Under the pieces are notes generated by a model. That model did no database searches. It saw only the letters and a program-made list of their open reading frames with translations, and had not been told where the DNA came from. DNA of 64,000 nt, taken from assembly GCF_030128825.1 (NCBI RefSeq), contig NZ_CP119127.1:2542001-2606000 (forward strand). Reading direction: 5' to 3'. This document shows positions 54,881 through 63,249 of the stretch, piece by piece. The stretch is from Sphingobium sp. WTD-1 (lineage in GTDB: Bacteria; Pseudomonadota; Alphaproteobacteria; Sphingomonadales; Sphingomonadaceae). Every line of letters begins with the position of its first letter. The stretch's first letter is position 1. Made by a program: the position numbers and the translations under genes.

Positions 54881-55540
54881 TCAATGGCCGATATAGCGGC
54901 CGGGGCGGTGGTTGACGAACAGCACGGCATTGATCGCGGCGGCCGACAGGACGGACAGGCCAAAACGCTCGGCATTGAGGATCGGCAGCGAGGCGAGCAG
55001 GATCAGCACGTCGCAGGCCATCTGGGTGCGGCCGGCATTCCAGCCGCGCGATTTCTGCAGGATCAGCGCGACCACGCCGACACCGCCCACGCCCGCGCCA
55101 TGGCGCGCGATGGCCAGGATGCCGAAGCCGATGATCGAGCCGCCGAACAGCGCGGCGAAGAAGGGGCTGATCCGGGCGATTTCCATCGCATAGGGCATGG
55201 CAAGGCCGACGCCCATGATCGCGATATTGGCGAACAGGGTCTTGAGGCCAAAGGCCATGCCCATCGCCCGCCCGGCGAACAGGAAGAAGGGGATGTTGAT
55301 CAGCAGGAACAGCGTCGCGGGCGACAGATGGATCAGATAGGACAGCAGCAGCGCGATGCCGGCCATGCCGCCGGTCACCAGCTTTGCCTGTTTCAGCAGC
55401 ATCAGCCCCATGGCGATGAAGGCGCAGCCGATGGCGATCGCATAGAAATCCTCGGCAGGACTATGCGGCCGCGCGACATGGGCGGGCGGAACGGGCAGGG
55501 CAGGAGGCGGCGCCGGGGGCGTCGGGTCGATTGAGGTCAT
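54881..55540 (-). CDS. YitT family membrane protein
   Basis: Integral membrane protein of 219 residues with about five helices (AIAIGCAFIAMGLMLLKQA, GIALLLSYLIHLSPATLFLL, and others). The YitT (DUF161) hallmark is TGGMAGIALLLSY, with MGVGLAMPYAME later. A Pro-rich cytoplasmic N-terminus (about 30 residues) is extra. The C-terminal DUF2179 domain found in many relatives is absent. Function of the family is not settled. ATG 55540 chosen over 55603 by composition. Confidence 0.85.
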   Translation of the reverse strand: MTSIDPTPPAPPPALPVPPAHVARPHSPAEDFYAIAIGCAFIAMGLMLLKQAKLVTGGMAGIALLLSYLIHLSPATLFLLINIPFFLFAGRAMGMAFGLKTLFANIAIMGVGLAMPYAMEIARISPFFAALFGGSIIGFGILAIARHGAGVGGVGVVALILQKSRGWNAGRTQMACDVLILLASLPILNAERFGLSVLSAAAINAVLFVNHRPGRYIGH

Positions 55541-55635
55541 GGCATGTCCGAAAAGCGTGAGCGCCCCGTGCCATCCTCTCTTGTCGTCTTTGTCCGCGCC
55601 CATAGTCGCAGATGGGCGTTCTGAAAAGAGGCGGG

Positions 55636-56772
55636 TTAGCCGGCATCCACCTGTTTCGGGCCGAAGCGGTCGATCGCCTCGAACAGGCGTGTGAGCGCGA
55701 TCCGCTCCTCCGCATGGATTTCCGGGCGCCAGACTTCGAACAGCAGGACGACGCGGGTGTCATTGCCCCGGTTCCAAGCCTCATGTTCGATGCTGTCGTC
55801 GAAGATCAGCATTTCGCCCGGCGCCCAGGCGCGTGTCTCTGCGCCGACCCGCAGCGCGCAATTATCGGCCACGATCAGCGGCAGGTGACAGATCAGGCGA
55901 GTATTGAGCAGGCCATGATGGGGCTGGATATGGGTGCCGGGCTTGAGCAGCGACCAGAGCGCCATCGGAGAGCGGCCGGCGATCATCGGGCGATCGGCAT
56001 GGTCGAGCGCGGCCATGACGGCGGGGCAGCGGGCGGCATGGTCCGCCACGATCTCGCCCTGTTGCCAGAAATAATAGGCGCCCCAAGAGGGATCATCGCG
56101 CAGCGGGTTGTTGGGCGCCGGGCGATCGGTGGGCGTCTGGACATAGGGCGCGAAATCGGGCGCGCCGGCACGGACGTCGTTCAGCTCGGCGATGATGGCG
56201 TCGGTTGCTGCCTCGACCGCCGGCACCCAGGCAAATTCGTCGCGCTCGTAAAAGGCACGCTGCGGCAGGCCGGGGAAATAGAACATGCTGGGTTGCTGGA
56301 GGTAGAGTTCGCTCTTGCCCAGCAACAGGCCGGTCGCCTGGGCAATGCGCGGCAGCGGGGGGAGGCCGGCCATCGCCGCGTCGAGATGATCCTCGAAATC
56401 TCGGCTGGCGCCGGCGATCGCCTCCTGCGCCCGTTGCAGCAACGGTTGCAGCGCGGGCGGGGCGCCATGGGCGGCGGCCTGTGCCAGGGCGCTGCGGAAC
56501 CAGGATGTCGCGCCGCGCAGATCGCCGCGCCGTTGGAAATTCTGCCCCATGGCGAGCAACGCGGGCAGGTTGCGTATATCCTGTTGCAGGACGCGGTTGA
56601 GTGCCGCCTGTTCGCCGTCCAAATCGCCCAGCCGATTGCATGCCTGGGCCAGCAGCATGGCCGGCGGATCGGCCATTTCATAGAGGGTAGCGCGCGCCGC
56701 CGCCGCGTCGCCGCGGCGCAATGCGGCGATCGCCGCGTCCTGCAAAGTCTGTTCGCGTGCCCGATCCGTCAT
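55636..56772 (-). CDS. TPR and aspartyl/asparaginyl beta-hydroxylase domain protein
   Basis: Predicted non-heme Fe(II)/2-oxoglutarate oxygenase of 378 residues. The N-terminal ~120 residues are helical TPR-like repeats (AIAALRRGDAAAARATLYEMA, ALLAMGQNFQRRGDLRGAT). The Asp_Arg_Hydrox domain (about 215-360) has the iron ligands in THIQPHHGLLNTRLICHLPL, CALRVG, and FDDSIEHEAWN with the second His and 2OG-binding Arg following. Bacterial AspH homologues hydroxylate Asp/Asn residues; the target here is unknown, and the TPR part suggests a protein partner. Confidence 0.87.
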   Translation of the reverse strand: MTDRAREQTLQDAAIAALRRGDAAAARATLYEMADPPAMLLAQACNRLGDLDGEQAALNRVLQQDIRNLPALLAMGQNFQRRGDLRGATSWFRSALAQAAAHGAPPALQPLLQRAQEAIAGASRDFEDHLDAAMAGLPPLPRIAQATGLLLGKSELYLQQPSMFYFPGLPQRAFYERDEFAWVPAVEAATDAIIAELNDVRAGAPDFAPYVQTPTDRPAPNNPLRDDPSWGAYYFWQQGEIVADHAARCPAVMAALDHADRPMIAGRSPMALWSLLKPGTHIQPHHGLLNTRLICHLPLIVADNCALRVGAETRAWAPGEMLIFDDSIEHEAWNRGNDTRVVLLFEVWRPEIHAEERIALTRLFEAIDRFGPKQVDAG

Positions 56773-56812
56773 CCGTCCGCCTTAACCAGCGGAACGGATG
56801 GAAGGAAGCGGC

Positions 56813-58009
56813 TTATTCGCAGGGGACCAGTGCGGGCTGGGCGCTACGCCGTGCGGTGGCGATGGCGACCAGATAGATGGCCAGGCCGCCCAGCGACAAG
56901 GCGCAGCCGATCCAGCCGGTCGACACCAGGCCATAGCCCGCCGCGATCGATAGCCCGCCAAGCCAGGGGCCGAGCGCATTGGCGATGTTGAACGCGCTGT
57001 GGTGCAGCGCGGCGGCCAGCGTCTGGGCGTCGCCCGCGACATCCATCAGTCGCGCCTGCAACGGCGTGCCCATGCCGCCGCCAATGCCGATGAGGAAGAC
57101 GATGAGGCTGAGGCTCCAGATATTGCCGGCCATGAAGGGGAAGAGGGCCAGCGCAACCGCGCTCCAAACGAGGATGCCGATGACGGTGCGGTTGAGCGCG
57201 CGGTCGGCGAGCCAGGCGACGGCGAGATTGCCGACCGTCATGCCCAGGCCAAAGACGATCAGGATCAGCGGCACCAGGGTTTCGGACACATGGGTCACTT
57301 CGATCATGGTCGAGGCGACATAGGTGTAGACCGCGAACAGGCCGCCAAAGCCGATCGCGCCGGTCAGCAGGGTCAGCCAGACCTGCGACTTGCCGAGCGC
57401 GCTCAGTTCGCGCATCGGGCTGGCCTTCGGGTCGCCGGCGTCGCGGGGGGCGTAGAGGGCGACCAGGCTCATGGTCAGCACGGCGAGCGCGCAGACTACG
57501 AAGAAGCCCGAGCGCCAGCCCAGTATCTGGCCCATCCAGTTGGCGACCGGCACGCCTAATACCGTGGCGATGGTGAGGCCCGACATCACCTTGGCGATCG
57601 CCAGCGTGCGCTTCTCGATCGGCACCAGGCTGGCCGCGACCAGCGCCGCGACGCCGAAATAGGCGCCATGGGGCAGGCCCGAAAGGAAGCGGAACAGCAG
57701 CATCCAGTGATAGGTCGGCGACAGCGCCGACAAGCCGTTGCCGATCGCGAACATCGCCATCAGCGCGATCAGCAGCGTGCGGCGCGGCAGGCGCGCGGCA
57801 AAGGCAGCGATCAGCGGCGCGCCGAACACCACGCCCAGCGCATAGGCGCTGATCGCATGGCCGGCGGTCGGCAGGTCGATGTGGAGGTCGCGCGCGAAGA
57901 AGGGCAGCAGGCTCATGGAGGCGAATTCGGTCGTGCCGATCGCAAAGGCGCCCACGGACAGTGCGAAAAGGACGAGCGCGGGGTGCGCCTTGTGGGACTG
58001 GCTGCCCAT
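56813..58009 (-). CDS. MFS transporter, DHA1/AraJ-like
   Basis: Twelve-helix drug/sugar exporter type of 398 residues. Motif A is AARLPRRTLLIALMAM, motif C-like GLPHGAYFGVAALVA near 105, and GTTEFASMSLLPFFARDL is in helix 1, as in AraJ/YdhP. ATG 58009 chosen because GGAG lies 6 nt upstream; an ATG at 58021 is an alternative. The short 3' flank leads directly to the hydroxylase gene. Substrate unknown. Confidence 0.85.
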   Translation of the reverse strand: MGSQSHKAHPALVLFALSVGAFAIGTTEFASMSLLPFFARDLHIDLPTAGHAISAYALGVVFGAPLIAAFAARLPRRTLLIALMAMFAIGNGLSALSPTYHWMLLFRFLSGLPHGAYFGVAALVAASLVPIEKRTLAIAKVMSGLTIATVLGVPVANWMGQILGWRSGFFVVCALAVLTMSLVALYAPRDAGDPKASPMRELSALGKSQVWLTLLTGAIGFGGLFAVYTYVASTMIEVTHVSETLVPLILIVFGLGMTVGNLAVAWLADRALNRTVIGILVWSAVALALFPFMAGNIWSLSLIVFLIGIGGGMGTPLQARLMDVAGDAQTLAAALHHSAFNIANALGPWLGGLSIAAGYGLVSTGWIGCALSLGGLAIYLVAIATARRSAQPALVPCE

Positions 58010-58193
58010 GACAAGCTCCATGCTGCAATGCAAAATGACGGAAGTCCGCCAGATGGGCCGAGTGACAGCGATGGTCAAGGCTGCATATGTATGAGATTCT
58101 TGCAACTGGCGATGCATCTGGTGCAACGCGGCATCGAATGACGCTTTTTCATTTTATCGTATATGGTATTCGTCGCGCATGGGCAGGAATGAG

Positions 58194-59066
58194 ATGAACG
58201 GGCAGGGGGCGGTGCTGGCGGGGGCGGGTGCCGTGCTGGCGTCGCTGCTGTCGATGAATATGGGCGCGGCCTTTGCCAAGACGCTGTTCCCGATCGTTGG
58301 CGCCTATGGCATTGCGGCGCTGCGCATCTTCCTGGCGGCGATCCTGCTGATGCTGTTCCGGCGGCCATGGCGCCGCCCGATCCCGGCCGATGTGCGCTGG
58401 CCGCTGCTGATCTATGGCGCGACCCTCGCGCTGATGAACCTGCTCATCTATCAGGCCTTCGCCCGCATCCCGCTGGGCATCGCCATGGCTATCGAGGTGA
58501 CGGGGCCGCTGGCGATCGTGCTGTTCGGGTCGCGCCGGCCGCGCGATTTCCTGTGGCTGGGGGCGGCGGTGATCGGCCTGCTATTGCTCTTGCCGCTGCG
58601 CAGCGACGCCGTGCTTGATCCTTTGGGTGTCCTCTTCGCTGTCGGGGCGGCGGCCTGCTGGGCGCTTTATATCCTGACCGGCAAACGGGTGTCGGGCGCG
58701 TTGCGCGGCGATGCTGTCGCCTGGGGCATGCTGGCGGCGGCGATCCTGGTGCTGCCGGTCGGGTTGACCCATGCCGGCGCGTCGCTCTTTTCGCCCTGGG
58801 TGCTGATGGTCGGGCTGGCGATCGCCCTGCTGTCGAGCGCCTTGCCCTATTCGCTGGAGATCGAGGCGATGCGGCGCCTGCCCGCGCCGGTGTTCGGCCT
58901 GTTGCTGAGCGCGGCGCCGGCGATCGGCGCACTGGCCGGCTTCGTCGTGCTGGGCGAGCGGTTGACGGCGCTGCAGGGCGTGGCGATATTCTGCATCATC
59001 GCGGCGTCAGGCGGCAGCGCGCTGACGGTGCGTCATGCGCCCGCGATCGAGGAGGCGCCGCAATAG
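58194..59066 (+). CDS. EamA family (RhtA-like) transporter
   Basis: Ten-helix drug/metabolite superfamily exporter of 290 residues in two EamA repeats (about 10-145 and 150-285). RhtA-type features: LSMNMGAAFAKTLFP at helix 1, and EVTGPLAIVLFGSRR near residue 105, then SALPYSLEIEAMRRLP and LSAAPAIGALAGFVVLGE in the second repeat. Relatives export threonine/homoserine. ATG 58194 chosen (AGGA 5 nt upstream) over ATG 58179. Divergent from the MFS gene. Confidence 0.87.
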   Translation: MNGQGAVLAGAGAVLASLLSMNMGAAFAKTLFPIVGAYGIAALRIFLAAILLMLFRRPWRRPIPADVRWPLLIYGATLALMNLLIYQAFARIPLGIAMAIEVTGPLAIVLFGSRRPRDFLWLGAAVIGLLLLLPLRSDAVLDPLGVLFAVGAAACWALYILTGKRVSGALRGDAVAWGMLAAAILVLPVGLTHAGASLFSPWVLMVGLAIALLSSALPYSLEIEAMRRLPAPVFGLLLSAAPAIGALAGFVVLGERLTALQGVAIFCIIAASGGSALTVRHAPAIEEAPQ

Positions 59067-59067
59067 A

Positions 59068-59105
59068 GCGCGCTGCGTTAAATCCGACGCAGGTCGCGCG
59101 CTCTA
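59068..59105. repeat. palindromic element 1 downstream of EamA gene
   Basis: AGAGCGCG and CGCGCTCT with inner CTGCGT/ACGCAG form a long hairpin (59068-59105). It probably acts as a transcription terminator as well, with a T-rich run TTTTTGTT after it. Confidence 0.8.
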
Positions 59106-59117
59106 AGTTTTTGTTGT

Positions 59118-59188
59118 CGCATCGTTTTAAGCGCAAAACCCGAGCCGGAGGCGCGCGACTCCGGCTCGCCCGCTTTTGCGCACGATGC
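59118..59188. repeat. palindromic element 2, nested inverted repeat
   Basis: GCATCGT and ACGATGC are the outer arms, GCGCAAAA and CTTTTGCGC the next pair, and CGAGCCGGAG and CTCCGGCTCG the inner 10-bp perfect stem. It is a strongly conserved-looking dispersed element, similar to families known in sphingomonads and rhizobia. Confidence 0.8.
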
Positions 59189-59199
59189 TCCAGGGCCGG

Positions 59200-59880
59200 T
59201 CAGCCGCTGACGACGGCCTTGCTGGTATCCAGCATCTTGCCGTTGGTGATGATGACCATGTCGCCGACCTTGGTGACGCCGAACAGCTTCTGCGCAAATT
59301 CCTTGGGCACGCCGATGCAGCCATGGGTGGCATAGCCCCATTTGACGTCGCTGCCATGGATGGCGACGCCGTCGCTGGTCAGCCGCTGCATATAGGGCAT
59401 GGGCGCGTTGTTGTAGGTGCTGGAATAATGGTCGGCGTCCTTCTGCATGATCGGGAAGGCGCCCAAGGGGCTCTGCTTGTCGGTCGCGCCATAGAGGATG
59501 ACGGCGGCGCCGATTTCATAGCCGTCGCGGAAGACGGATAGGGTCTGGGCTTTCAGGTCGACGGTGATGATGATCGGCCCCTTGGCCGGGGCGCCTTCCT
59601 CGTCCCAGGCATAGTCGCCATGCTCGAAAGGCCCCTCGATCTTGAGCACGCGCTTGACCGCCAGCGCATGGGGGTCGACCTTCATGCCCTGGTCGCTGCG
59701 CCGTTCCACCAGCGGCAGCGGCTTGGGCGCGGCGGCGGCCTCGGCCGGTTTGGCCTGGGTCGCGGTGCCGGCGTTGCGGTCGATCTTTTCGGTCAGCAGC
59801 AGCGCGCCGCCGCCCAGGACGGCGCCGATCAGCAGTTTCGGGCCAAGGCTGCGAGCCAATGTGCCGATGACGCCTGCCAT
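59200..59880 (-). CDS. L,D-transpeptidase (YkuD domain)
   Basis: Periplasmic cysteine transpeptidase of 226 residues that forms peptidoglycan cross-links. An N-terminal helix (about 12-32, GPKLLIGAVLGGGALLLTE) anchors it or acts as a signal. The YkuD domain starts KGPIIITVDLKAQTLSVFRDG and has the active-site histidine in IHGSDVKWG and the catalytic cysteine in ATHGCIGVP near 203. A weak Ala/Pro linker lies between. The family may act in lipoprotein attachment, 3-3 cross-linking, or as a hydrolase. Confidence 0.92.
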   Translation of the reverse strand: MAGVIGTLARSLGPKLLIGAVLGGGALLLTEKIDRNAGTATQAKPAEAAAAPKPLPLVERRSDQGMKVDPHALAVKRVLKIEGPFEHGDYAWDEEGAPAKGPIIITVDLKAQTLSVFRDGYEIGAAVILYGATDKQSPLGAFPIMQKDADHYSSTYNNAPMPYMQRLTSDGVAIHGSDVKWGYATHGCIGVPKEFAQKLFGVTKVGDMVIITNGKMLDTSKAVVSG

Positions 59881-59940
59881 GATCTTCCTCGCTTCATCCT
59901 TTGCCGGTCAAGCTAACAGCCTAACCGGCAAAGGTTAAGG

Positions 59941-62208
59941 TCAGCCTTCGCGTGCCACTTCGGCGGCGGCGATGGCGGTCAGGTTGAGGATGCCGCGCGC
60001 GGTGACGCCGGGCGTCAGCACATGGATCGGCCGGGCAGTGCCGATCAGCATCGGCCCGACCGTGGGCGAGCTGGACGAAGCGCCGAGCGCCGTCAGCGTG
60101 ATATTGGCGGCGTCGAGGTTCGGCATCACCAGCAGGTTGGCCGGCCCCTCGAACCGGGAGTCGGGGATCAGCCGTTCGCGCAGCGCCTGGCTGAGCGCGG
60201 CGTCGGCGTGCATCTCGCCATCGACCGCGAGGTCCGGTGCGGCCTGGCGCACCAGGTCGAGCGCGGCGCGCATCTTGCGGGCGCTGGGGCTGTTCGAGGC
60301 ACCGAAATTCGAGTGGGACAGCAGCGCCACGCGCGGCTTCAGCCCGAAATGCTGCAACTCGGTCGACGCCAGCAGCGTCATTTCCGCGATCTGGTCGGGC
60401 GTCGGGTCCGGCACCATATGGGTATCGGTGATGAACAGTGCGCCCGCGTCCAGGATCAGGCCCGACAGCGCATAGATGCGGCTGTGGTTCGGTGCGCGAT
60501 CGATGATGCGCAGCACATGTTCGACCTGGCCCCAATATTCGGAGCGGCCACCGACGAGCGCGGCGTCGACCCGGCCGGTGCGCAGCAGCATGGCGGCGGT
60601 GACGGTCGGGCGGCGATAGACATGGCGCAGGATTTCGTCTGGCGGCACGCCCTTGCGCGCGGCGATGGCGCGATAGGCCTCGACCAGTTCACGCATGATG
60701 TCATGATCCGTCTCGGGATCGATCACCTCGACATCGCGGTCGAGCTGGAAGCTGAGGCCCATGTCGGCCAGCTTCTGTTCCAGCAGGCGGCGGCGCGCGA
60801 CGATGGTTGGCTTGACGATGCCTTCGTCCAGACCGTCCTGGATCGCGCGCAGCACGCGCTCATCCTCGCCCTCGCCATAGACAATGCGGCACTGGCTGCC
60901 GCGCGCGGCATGGAAGACCGGCAGCATCAGCTGACCCGAACGGGTGTTCTGGTGCGACAGGGCGCGCTTATATTCTTCCAGGTCCAGCGTCTTGGTTGCG
61001 ACGCCACTGTCCATCGCCGCCTTGGCCACGGCGCCGGCAATCTCGCCGATCAGGCGCGGGTCGAACGGGGTCGGGATGATGTAATCGGCGCCGAACACCA
61101 GTTTGCGACCGCCATAGGCCTGCGCCACGCTGTCATGCGCAGGCATGCGGGCCAGGGCGGCGATCGCGTCGGCCGCCGCGACCTTCATCGCCTCGTTGAT
61201 CTGCGTCGCGCCGCAATCCAGCGCGCCGCGGAAGATATAGGGGAAGCACAAGACGTTGTTGACCTGGTTCGGATAGTCCGAACGGCCGGTGGCGATGATC
61301 GCGTCCGGGCGCACTTCGCGCGCGGCTTCCGGGCGGATTTCCGGTTCCGGATTGGCGAGCGCGAAGATCAGCGGATTGGGCGCCATCAGCGGCAGCCATT
61401 CCGGCTTCAGCACGCCCGGCGCTGAAAGCCCCAGGAACAGGTTAGCGCCTGGCAGCACGTCGGGCAGGGTGCGTGCGTTGGTGTCGCGGGCATAGCGCGC
61501 CATGTTGGGCAGCATACCTTCGCGGCCCGAATGAATGACGCCGTCCTTGTCGGTCATCGTCACATTGTCGATCGGCAGGCCCATCGAAACGAGCAGGTCG
61601 ACGCAGGCGAGCGCAGCGGCGCCGGCACCCGAGGTGACCAGCTTTGCGTCGGCCAGTGTCTTGCCCTGCAGCACCAGCGCGTTGCGCACGGCCGCGGCGA
61701 CGACGATGGCGGTGCCATGCTGATCGTCATGGAAGACCGGAATGTTCATCCGTTCTTTCAGGCGCCGTTCGATCTCGAAACATTCGGGCGCCTTGATGTC
61801 TTCCAGATTGATGCCACCAAAGGTCGGCTCCAGCAGGGCGACGGCTTCGACAAACTTGTCCGTGTCGGTGGTGTCGACTTCGATGTCGAACACGTCGATG
61901 TCGGCGAATTTCTTGAAGAGGACGGCCTTGCCCTCCATCACCGGCTTCGAGGCCAGCGCGCCGATCGCGCCGAGGCCGAGGACGGCGGTGCCGTTGGAGA
62001 TGACCGCGACCAGATTGCCGCGTGCGGTATAGTCCAGCGCCTTGGCGGGATCGGCAGCGATCTCCTCGCAGGGGGCGGCCACCCCCGGCGAATAGGCCAG
62101 CGCCAGATCGCGCTGGTTCACCATGCGCTTGGTCGGCTCGATCGCGAGCTTACCGGGCTGGGGAAGGCGGTGATAGTCTAGGGCGGCGCGGCGGGTGTTA
62201 TCGTCCAT
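59941..62208 (-). CDS. maeB: NADP-dependent malic enzyme (MaeB type, with phosphotransacetylase domain)
   Basis: Oxidative decarboxylation of malate to pyruvate, 755 residues. Malic enzyme part (about 1-430): [45 protein letters not shown] (substrate site), NAD(P) motif [13 protein letters not shown], and [10 protein letters not shown]. The C-terminal ~320 residues are a PTA/PTB-like domain that is catalytically silent and is regulated by acetyl-CoA in relatives. Gene is 27 nt from the LysR regulator on the same strand. Confidence 0.96.
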   Translation of the reverse strand: MDDNTRRAALDYHRLPQPGKLAIEPTKRMVNQRDLALAYSPGVAAPCEEIAADPAKALDYTARGNLVAVISNGTAVLGLGAIGALASKPVMEGKAVLFKKFADIDVFDIEVDTTDTDKFVEAVALLEPTFGGINLEDIKAPECFEIERRLKERMNIPVFHDDQHGTAIVVAAAVRNALVLQGKTLADAKLVTSGAGAAALACVDLLVSMGLPIDNVTMTDKDGVIHSGREGMLPNMARYARDTNARTLPDVLPGANLFLGLSAPGVLKPEWLPLMAPNPLIFALANPEPEIRPEAAREVRPDAIIATGRSDYPNQVNNVLCFPYIFRGALDCGATQINEAMKVAAADAIAALARMPAHDSVAQAYGGRKLVFGADYIIPTPFDPRLIGEIAGAVAKAAMDSGVATKTLDLEEYKRALSHQNTRSGQLMLPVFHAARGSQCRIVYGEGEDERVLRAIQDGLDEGIVKPTIVARRRLLEQKLADMGLSFQLDRDVEVIDPETDHDIMRELVEAYRAIAARKGVPPDEILRHVYRRPTVTAAMLLRTGRVDAALVGGRSEYWGQVEHVLRIIDRAPNHSRIYALSGLILDAGALFITDTHMVPDPTPDQIAEMTLLASTELQHFGLKPRVALLSHSNFGASNSPSARKMRAALDLVRQAAPDLAVDGEMHADAALSQALRERLIPDSRFEGPANLLVMPNLDAANITLTALGASSSSPTVGPMLIGTARPIHVLTPGVTARGILNLTAIAAAEVAREG

Positions 62209-62235
62209 GCGATGCGCCTTAGAGACTGTGTTCCG

Positions 62236-63153
62236 CTAGGGCAAGCCAGTGCGGTCCGTCCGCGACTCCCACGGCGGCGCAAGGGCATATTGCGCAGCAA
62301 GAAAGTCGACGAAGGCGGTGATGGCCAGCGGCGGATTGGCCTGTGGCAGTTGCACGGCATAGAGGGCGACGTCGCTCGACCCTTCATGATCGGGCAGGAT
62401 CTGGCGCACATCGCCCTGCGCCAGCGCGTCACTGATGTCCCACAGCGAACGCAGCGCGATGCCGCTGCCCGACAGCGCCAGTTCGCGCACGACTTCGCTG
62501 CTGTTGGTGCGGATATGGCTGTGGCCATCGATCGCGACCGGCCCCTTGGGGCCGATCAGCCGCCAGGGTAGCTGGCCGTCGGCGGCGAGCAGGCGGTGAT
62601 GCTTGAGGTCGGCGATGCGGCGCGGCGTGCCGAAGCGCTCAAGATAGGCGGGCGCGGCGCACAGGATGCGGCGATTGGGCGCCAGCCGTCGGGCGGTGAG
62701 GCCGGCGCCCGGATCGGCGGCGATGCGGATGGCCAGGTCCGCCCGGCTTTCGATCAGGTCTACATAGTCGTCCGACAGGTCGAGCCGCAGGTCGATACGG
62801 GGATGGTCGTCCAGGAAAGGCTGGAGATAGGGCGCGAGATGCATGCGGCCAAAGGAGGTCGGGGCGGTGATTCGCAGCGGGCCGGATGCGATCGCCGACA
62901 CGCCCGATACGCGACGTTCGGCTTCGTCGAGGGAGGCGAGGATCGCGCGCAGGTCGCCATGGAGCCGCTCGCCCGCCGGGGTCAGCGCCAGCCGGCGGGT
63001 GGTGCGGTGGATCAGCCGGGCGCCCAGCCGGTCTTCCAGCCGGGCCAGCCGCTTGGACATCATCGCCGGCGATATATGGAGCCGCCGTCCGGCGGCCGCC
63101 AGCCCGCCTTCATCGACGATGCTCACGAACAATTCATGGTCCGGGTCCATCAT
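62236..63153 (-). CDS. LysR family transcriptional regulator
   Basis: 305 residues with an N-terminal winged helix (HELFVSIVDEGGLAAAGRRL, HISPAMMSKRLARLEDRLG) and a C-terminal effector-binding domain (about 90-295, RITAPTSFGRMHLAPYLQPF). Divergent from glcB with a 96-nt gap, a classic LysR-target geometry. The gap contains AT-rich CTATTCGAATAATAG (63177-63191), a good inverted repeat that could be its binding site. Regulation of glyoxylate use is inference. Confidence 0.9.
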   Translation of the reverse strand: MMDPDHELFVSIVDEGGLAAAGRRLHISPAMMSKRLARLEDRLGARLIHRTTRRLALTPAGERLHGDLRAILASLDEAERRVSGVSAIASGPLRITAPTSFGRMHLAPYLQPFLDDHPRIDLRLDLSDDYVDLIESRADLAIRIAADPGAGLTARRLAPNRRILCAAPAYLERFGTPRRIADLKHHRLLAADGQLPWRLIGPKGPVAIDGHSHIRTNSSEVVRELALSGSGIALRSLWDISDALAQGDVRQILPDHEGSSDVALYAVQLPQANPPLAITAFVDFLAAQYALAPPWESRTDRTGLP

Positions 63154-63176
63154 ATTCGTTCACCACAGGAAAGTCT

Positions 63177-63191
63177 CTATTCGAATAATAG
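63177..63191. promoter_or_regulatory. palindrome in the LysR-glcB intergenic region (candidate operator)
   Basis: CTATTCGAATAATAG contains CTATT / AATAG arms and a TTCGAA centre; the T-N11-A pattern expected for LysR proteins is compatible. The site is 60 nt before glcB. Confidence 0.45.
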
Positions 63192-63249
63192 CGTCTACAC
63201 GGCATAATTGGAAAGGCGTAAAAGGACGGCATAGCAAGGAGTGGATTGC

